Shown piece after piece: positions 4,925-5,022 of a stretch of DNA of 5,022 bases. The notes beneath the pieces were generated by a model that saw nothing but the letters and a program-made list of their open reading frames with translations, had not been told where the DNA came from and did no database searches. Both the position numbers and the translations under genes were made by a program. This DNA comes from Chloroflexota bacterium (lineage in GTDB: Bacteria > Chloroflexota > Anaerolineae > Anaerolineales > Anaerolineaceae), in NCBI GenBank assembly GCA_019136175.1, contig JAGVUS010000279.1, forward strand, positions 1 through 5,022, in the 5' to 3' direction. Within the stretch, counting starts at the first letter, position 1. Each line of letters opens with the position of its first letter.

Positions 4925-5022
4925 TCATTTCATCTCCCAATAATCTTTATTGTGGTTGAAGTTCCAATCTTGAGCGCCTGTGAACATCCAAAACACGTAG
5001 CCATTTCCCATACCCACGCTCA
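4925..5022 (-). CDS. Unidentified protein, C-terminal fragment (enters from right edge)
   Basis: The minus strand from the window edge is open for 31 codons and ends in tandem TGA TGA. The residues (GNGYVFWMFTGAQDWNF, then NHNKDYWEMK) are rich in Gly, Asn, aromatic and charged residues, as expected of a folded extracellular or soluble domain rather than a chance frame. I do not recognise the family. It would be convergent with the interrupted lipoprotein gene, and its stop lies 33 bases from the IS. The opposite strand is also open here as a possible continuation of the lipoprotein frame, but that translation looks less natural. More sequence to the right would decide. Confidence 0.55.
   Translation of the reverse strand, partial: SVGMGNGYVFWMFTGAQDWNFNHNKDYWEMK

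Overview
The window is a bacterial chromosomal segment of moderate G+C content. Gene content suggests Chloroflexota (Anaerolineae-like). The clues are a lipoprotein with a long Thr/Pro-rich linker behind its lipobox, a stand-alone FtcD-type enzyme, and a YedK-type SRAP protein. This taxonomic call is an inference, and no marker gene is present to settle it.

Layout. (1) 1-528, minus strand: the N-terminal 176 codons of a glutamate formimidoyltransferase that runs off the left edge. It lacks about 14 residues that the family normally carries near residue 37. (2) 532-658: an A/T-rich divergent promoter region. (3) 659-1333, plus strand: an intact SRAP/YedK abasic-site shield protein, with its start corrected so that Cys2 is the catalytic residue. 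(4) 1378-1410: a hairpin terminator between convergent genes. (5) 1428-2887, minus strand: a probable three-gene metal unit. It consists of an SmtB/CzrA-like ArsR-family repressor with a well-formed promoter and operator-like palindrome, a small single-span membrane protein whose start overlaps the repressor gene by 20 bp, and a VIT1/CCC1-family Fe/Mn transporter. The simplest reading is that the repressor senses a transition metal and controls its own gene plus the exporter or sequestration transporter. (6) 3030-3183: a tRNA-Glu(UUC) gene with its own promoter and strong terminator. (7) 3391-3666, plus strand: a lipoprotein gene cut short by an insertion sequence. (8) 3664-4891: a complete IS3-family element with two transposase ORFs on the minus strand, imperfect terminal inverted repeats and a possible 3-bp target duplication. 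(9) 4925-5022, minus strand: the last 31 codons of an unidentified gene entering from the right.

The two stretches without genes, 2942-3029 and 3184-3390, are both under 300 bases. Beyond the tRNA promoter, the terminator and a Shine-Dalgarno sequence, nothing convincing is visible in them.

I see no clear new defence, CRISPR or biosynthetic system. The points most worth a second look are these: the lipoprotein stop codon is contributed by the IS tip; the A9 run between orfA and orfB is in the wrong phase for ordinary -1 frameshifting; the FtcD has an internal deletion; and the ArsR/VIT unit has an altered metal-site residue and a possible frameshift in its middle gene.
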